A stretch of DNA of 9,981 nt from Streptosporangiaceae bacterium (GTDB lineage Bacteria; Actinomycetota; Actinomycetes; Streptosporangiales; Streptosporangiaceae). Below the pieces are notes generated by a model, which worked only from the letters and a program-made list of their open reading frames with translations, ran no database searches and was not told where the DNA came from. The stretch lies in the NCBI GenBank assembly GCA_030052355.1, contig JASIGS010000619.1, positions 1 through 9,981 of the forward strand. The letters are read 5' to 3'. Positions 6,513 through 9,981 of the stretch are shown in pieces. The position numbers were made by a program, and so were the translations under genes. Positions within the stretch are counted from its first letter, which is position 1. Every line of letters starts with the position of its first letter.

Positions 6513-8627
6513 TCAGTGTTGCGCCTGGCCGGCACTGGCCAGGCTGGTGCGGGCAGCCGCCGCGACGCGGTCCGCCGTTATCCCGAATTCGTCGTACAGC
6601 GTCTTGTAGTCGGCCGAGGCGCCGAAGTGCTCAAGGCTGATGGTCTCGCCTGCGTCGCCGACGAAGCTGCGCCAGCCGAGCCCTATGCCGGCCTCCACGC
6701 TGACCCTGGCACGGACATCCGGAGGCAGCACCTGCTCCCGGTAGCCGGCGTCCTGCTCGCCGAACCACTCGACGCACGGCATCGACACCACCCTGGTCGG
6801 TATGTCGTCGGCCTGCAGCTGGTCCCGGGCAGTGAGCGCCAGCTGCACCTCGCTGCCGGTGGCGATCAGGATGACCGCTGGCGACCCGCCGGCCGCTTCG
6901 GCGAGCACGTAGCCGCCGCGTGCGGTGCCCTCGGCGCTGGCGAGGCCGGTGCCGGACGACCTGTCGAGTACGGGCAGGTTCTGCCTGGTCAGGCACAGTC
7001 CTGCGGGCCGGTCCACCCGCTCGAGAATGGTCCGCCAGGCCACCGTGGTCTCGTTGGCGTCACCGGGGCGTACCACGTCAAGCCCGGGAATGGCACGCAG
7101 CGCCCAAAGGTGCTCCACCGGCTGGTGGGTCGGGCCATCCTCGCCGAGGCCGATCGAGTCGTGGGTCCAGACGTAGGTCACCGGCAGCCGCATGAGCGCG
7201 GCGAGGCGCACCGATGGGCGCATGTAATCGCTGAAGACGAGGAACGTGCCGCCATAGGGCCGGGTCAGCCCGTGCAGCGCGATGCCGTTGCAGATGCCGC
7301 CCATGGCGTGCTCGCGGATGCCGAAGTGCAGCGTCCGGCCGTACGGGTTGCCGGGAAACATCTTGGTCTGGTGCTGCACCGGGATGAACGACGGCTCGCC
7401 CTTCATGGTGGTGTCGTTGCTGCCGGCCAGGTCTGCCGATCCGCCCCACAGCTCGGGCAGCACGGGGGCGAGCGCGCCCAGCACCGCGCCCGAGGCTTTC
7501 CGCGTTGCGACGCCCTTCTCATCAGGGGGGAACGTGGGTAGCACGTCCGCCCAGCCGTCCGGAAGCTCGCGCGCGAGAAGCCGGTCAAGCAGCCCGCGCC
7601 TTTCTGGCAGCCCGGCAGACCAGGCGGCGAACCGCTCGTCCCAGGCCGCGTGCGCCAGCTTGCCGCGGTCAGCCACCAGGCGTGCACGCGCCACCGCTTC
7701 GTCCTCGGCCGGGAACGATGTCCCAGGGTCGAAGCCGAGTATCTCCTTGGTCCTCGCGACCTCCTCGGCGCCGAGCGCCGAGCCGTGCGCCTCACCGGTG
7801 TTCTGCTTGGTCGGCGCTGGCCACGCGATGATGGTCTGCAGGCTGATCAGGGACGGCTGCGTCGTGTTCTCGCGCGCGGTCAGCAGCGCCGCGTGCAGCG
7901 CCTGCACATCCTCGTCGTAACCGCCCGGCTTGCGCCAGGTCAGGCGCTGGACGTGCCAGCCGTACGCCTCGTACCGTGCGGCGACGTCCTCGCTCTTGGC
8001 GATGTTGGTGTCGTCCTCGATGGAGATGGTGTTGTTGTCGTACAGCACCACGAGGTTGCCGAGCTGCTGGTGACCGGCGATCGAGCTGGCCTCGTGGCTG
8101 ATGCCCTCCTCGATGTCACCGTCCGACATGAACGCGTAGATGACGTGGTCGAACGGGCTGGTTCCCGGCTCGGCGTCCGGGTCGAGCAGGCCACGTTCCC
8201 TTCGCGCTGCCATCGCCATGCCGACGGCGTTCGTGAGGCCCTGGCCGAGCGGGCCAGTCGTGGTCTCGACGCCGGGCGTGAGCGAATGCTCGGGATGACC
8301 GGGCGTGAGGCTGCCCCAGGTGCGGTAGCGGCGCAGATCGTCCAGGGTCAGCCCGTAACCGGACAGATAAAGCTGGATGTACAGGGTCAGGCTGGAATGG
8401 CCGCACGACAGGACGAACCTGTCACGGCCGAGCCAGCCCGGGTCGGCCGGGTCGTGCCGGAGGTGCCGCTGGAACAGCAGGTACGCGGCGGGCGCGAGGC
8501 TCATGGCGGTGCCGGGATGACCGCTGCCCGCCGCCTCGACAGCGTCCATGGCGAGGACCCGGATCAAGTCGACAGCCCGTGCGTCGGTGTCTGTCCAGTC
8601 AAGCTTTGCGCGCGCGTCACCGCTCAC
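6513..8627 (-). CDS. tkt: transketolase
   Basis: The product is 704 residues from the preferred start, a thiamine diphosphate and Mg2+ dependent enzyme moving two-carbon units between pentose, heptose and triose phosphates. Landmarks are GSGHPGTAMSLAP at about 34-46 (His37), PLGQGL near 126-131, and the ThDP/metal motif SDGDIEEG at 168-175 followed by DNN near 197-199. The catalytic glutamate Glu439 lies in FGIREHAMGG, with EDGPTHQPVEH near 496-506. All three domains are present and length is normal. I prefer GTG at 8627, ten bases after AAAGGGG, since the sequence then enters the conserved transketolase N-terminus quickly. In-frame ATG at 8708 and TTG at 8720 would add 27 or 31 residues of Arg/Ser/Gly-rich sequence and have no visible ribosome binding site. 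It heads the tkt-tal-zwf-opcA run. Confidence 0.95.
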   Translation of the reverse strand: MSGDARAKLDWTDTDARAVDLIRVLAMDAVEAAGSGHPGTAMSLAPAAYLLFQRHLRHDPADPGWLGRDRFVLSCGHSSLTLYIQLYLSGYGLTLDDLRRYRTWGSLTPGHPEHSLTPGVETTTGPLGQGLTNAVGMAMAARRERGLLDPDAEPGTSPFDHVIYAFMSDGDIEEGISHEASSIAGHQQLGNLVVLYDNNTISIEDDTNIAKSEDVAARYEAYGWHVQRLTWRKPGGYDEDVQALHAALLTARENTTQPSLISLQTIIAWPAPTKQNTGEAHGSALGAEEVARTKEILGFDPGTSFPAEDEAVARARLVADRGKLAHAAWDERFAAWSAGLPERRGLLDRLLARELPDGWADVLPTFPPDEKGVATRKASGAVLGALAPVLPELWGGSADLAGSNDTTMKGEPSFIPVQHQTKMFPGNPYGRTLHFGIREHAMGGICNGIALHGLTRPYGGTFLVFSDYMRPSVRLAALMRLPVTYVWTHDSIGLGEDGPTHQPVEHLWALRAIPGLDVVRPGDANETTVAWRTILERVDRPAGLCLTRQNLPVLDRSSGTGLASAEGTARGGYVLAEAAGGSPAVILIATGSEVQLALTARDQLQADDIPTRVVSMPCVEWFGEQDAGYREQVLPPDVRARVSVEAGIGLGWRSFVGDAGETISLEHFGASADYKTLYDEFGITADRVAAAARTSLASAGQAQH

Positions 8628-8637
8628 GTTGCCAAGG

Positions 8638-8644
8638 CCCCTTT
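8638..8644 (-). promoter_or_regulatory. probable tkt ribosome binding site deciding the GTG start
   Basis: AAAGGGG on the minus strand precedes the GTG at 8627 by ten bases. It is the only purine-rich Shine-Dalgarno-like run near the three possible starts. If this start is right, the 123 bp between the hydrolase stop and tkt is non-coding and could hold a promoter; a TANNNT-type hexamer TAGGGT is at 8672-8677 but lacks a clear -35. Confidence 0.45.
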
Positions 8645-8750
8645 CGCGGCGTGCGGACGCCGTCCCGACCGACCCTACCGAAGGCGCTCGCGCACTACCT
8701 TGCCCCATACCGGTTAACAAACGGGGCCGGCAGGCATTCCGGTACGGGGG

Positions 8751-9539
8751 TCAGGGCAGGGAGCGGAGGAACTCAATCAGGGCGACGTTGACTTGGTCGG
8801 GGTGGCTCATGTTCGACGCGTGGGAGCCGCCTTCGACCTGGACGAACGACGTCGGCCCGGCCAGGCCGGCGAGCAACGCCTCCGCGCGTTCCATCGGGAT
8901 CGCCGCGTCGGCGGTGCCGTGCAGCACAAGCGCCGGGCAGCGGATCTCGCCAAGCCTGGCGGTGATGTCGTCCCGATCCATCAGGCAGCGGAACGCGTGC
9001 CGGAGCTCTTGCCTGTCGGCCTCGGCCCACTTGTCGAACCAGGGCTGCCAGGCAACCGGCCCGTCCGCCGGGCCGAGGATGATCGAGGCCACGATGTCCT
9101 GGACCGGCCCGGGGCCCTGGTCAAGCCAGATCCGCTCCATTTCCTCATACGCCGGCACAGCCTCCGGGTCCTCCAGGCCGGCCTGGCTGTCGATGAGGAT
9201 CAGCGCGCGCACCCGCTCCGGTGACCACAGTGCCGCCCGCAGGCTGACGAAGCCACCCTGCGACATGCCGCCGAGCACGGCCTGGTCGATGCCGAGGTGG
9301 TCGAGCAGGCCGAGCACGTCGTCGGCTGAGTCCCAGTAGGTAAAGTGACCGTCCGCACGGGTGCCGCCGTGGGCCCGCTCATCCCAGGTAATGACGCGGT
9401 ACTCCGGCGCGAGCGCGGCGACCTGGGCGTCGAACATCGACTTATCCATCAGGTAACCGTGGCTCAGCACGACCGGGGGGCCGTCGCCGCCGCTGTCGGA
9501 GTAGCTGATGCTGATCTCGTTGACCAATGCTGAGGGCAT
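8751..9539 (-). CDS. alpha/beta hydrolase (PcaD/lactonase-like subgroup)
   Basis: A 262-residue soluble alpha/beta hydrolase. The oxyanion-hole motif LSHGYL is at 25-30, the nucleophile elbow GGMSQGG at 90-96 with Ser93, the acid Asp211 in LHGTADAAIP, and the catalytic His240 in EGGSH. The cap region between about 115 and 190 is rich in Trp and acidic residues. The overall style resembles 3-oxoadipate enol-lactonases and related esterases, but I cannot assign a substrate. I chose ATG at 9539; a TTG three codons earlier is possible, and neither has a good ribosome binding site. It lies 41 bp after the heme A synthase gene and 123 bp before the tkt GTG, in the same direction, so it could share either transcript. 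No signal peptide is visible. Confidence 0.88.
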   Translation of the reverse strand: MPSALVNEISISYSDSGGDGPPVVLSHGYLMDKSMFDAQVAALAPEYRVITWDERAHGGTRADGHFTYWDSADDVLGLLDHLGIDQAVLGGMSQGGFVSLRAALWSPERVRALILIDSQAGLEDPEAVPAYEEMERIWLDQGPGPVQDIVASIILGPADGPVAWQPWFDKWAEADRQELRHAFRCLMDRDDITARLGEIRCPALVLHGTADAAIPMERAEALLAGLAGPTSFVQVEGGSHASNMSHPDQVNVALIEFLRSLP

Positions 9540-9580
9540 GGCGGACAAGTTATCGCGGCAACGGCGCGCGGAGAAGAGCG

Positions 9581-9981
9581 TCAGGCAACCGCGGCAGCGG
9601 CTGGCTGGCTGGCCGGCTCGCTGATGAGGCCACGGTCGCGCAGCGTGTACGGCAGCGCGAGCGCGACAACCCAGATCACCACCGATCCGGCGACGTGCAC
9701 CCAGACCAGCCCGGCCGGCAGGCCGCTGAAGTACTGCGCGTAGCCGATGGCACCCTGCACGCCGATCATGCCGAGCAGCAGCCAGCCGAGTTGCCTGGAC
9801 CTGGCAGGCGCCCCGGCTATGCGGAGCGCGAGTACAAGGGCGATGGCCAGGCCGCCGAGCAGCCAGCCGATGTCGGCGTGGAGCTGGGTCACGCCTTCTA
9901 GCGGCAGGTGGTAGCGAGCCACGTTGCGCGCTCCGGCCAGCGGTCCGGTGCCGGTGACGACGGTGCCGGCGGCCAGCATCA
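9581..9981 (-). CDS. ctaA: heme A synthase (CtaA/COX15), C-terminal part
   Basis: The last 132 residues and stop of a COX15/CtaA family membrane enzyme; the N-terminal part lies beyond the right edge and the frame is still open there. CtaA oxidises heme O to heme A for cytochrome aa3 oxidase in the cytoplasmic membrane. Support comes from GTVVTGTGP (fragment residues 5-13), TQLHADIGW with a candidate heme-ligand His34, LGMIGVQGAIGYAQYFSGLP (69-88), and VWVHVAGSVV with the second conserved His95. Three membrane segments are visible near 32-54, 64-82 and 92-112, ending in an Ala/Pro-rich tail. The usual GPHAGD loop reads GPLAGA here. The gene is upstream of the hydrolase and pentose phosphate genes; a heme O/A gene beside tkt is a familiar actinobacterial association (more often ctaB). 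Confidence 0.9.
   Translation of the reverse strand, partial: MLAAGTVVTGTGPLAGARNVARYHLPLEGVTQLHADIGWLLGGLAIALVLALRIAGAPARSRQLGWLLLGMIGVQGAIGYAQYFSGLPAGLVWVHVAGSVVIWVVALALPYTLRDRGLISEPASQPAAAAVA

Noticed and set aside
6309..7541. Plus-strand 410-codon frame antisense to tal and tkt
   Set aside because: Runs across two well-supported minus-strand genes and shows no family features.
7650..8717. Plus-strand 355-codon frame antisense to the tkt N-terminal half
   Set aside because: Shadow frame; the opposite strand carries intact ThDP motifs.
8628..8720. Longer tkt starts at ATG 8708 or TTG 8720
   Set aside because: No ribosome binding site near either, and the added Arg/Ser/Gly-rich residues do not look like a transketolase N-terminus; GTG 8627 has AAAGGGG upstream. 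Not fully excluded.
9540..9580. Promoter in the ctaA-hydrolase gap, from TAACTT on the minus strand
   Set aside because: TAACTT fits a TANNNT -10 but sits about 10 bases before the ATG and no -35 is found at a proper distance.

Overview
The window looks like chromosomal DNA from a high-GC member of the Actinomycetota. The evidence is strongly GC-biased third codon positions, GTG and TTG starts, and an OpcA-type glucose-6-phosphate dehydrogenase assembly protein, a family known mainly from actinobacteria and cyanobacteria. I cannot place it below phylum. All confidently called genes lie on the minus strand, so transcription reads from right to left.

Right to left: the C-terminal part of a heme A synthase (ctaA, running off the right edge), an alpha/beta hydrolase, then the oxidative/non-oxidative pentose phosphate cluster tkt - tal - zwf - opcA, then an unusual membrane protein with two nucleotide-binding RCK/TrkA-N-like domains. 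The last four genes are tightly packed: tal/zwf and opcA/RCK overlap by the 4-bp ATGA arrangement, and the opcA ribosome binding site is built over the zwf stop codon. A non-coding stretch of 287 bp follows, then a separate acetate-uptake-family (GPR1/FUN34/YaaH) transporter gene, and a perfect 16-bp hairpin that probably terminates it. A short open frame at the left edge may be the 3' end of a convergent gene.

Functionally, Tkt and Tal interconvert sugar phosphates, Zwf makes NADPH and 6-phosphoglucono-lactone, and OpcA is needed for active G6PDH in actinobacteria. The familiar actinobacterial order tkt-tal-zwf-opcA-pgl lacks pgl here. In its place, translationally coupled to opcA, is the RCK - two-transmembrane - RCK protein, whose pore-like loop lacks a K+ channel signature. 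That substitution is the most unusual thing in the window. The rest is conserved central metabolism, and I see no phage, transposon, CRISPR array, tRNA or rRNA.
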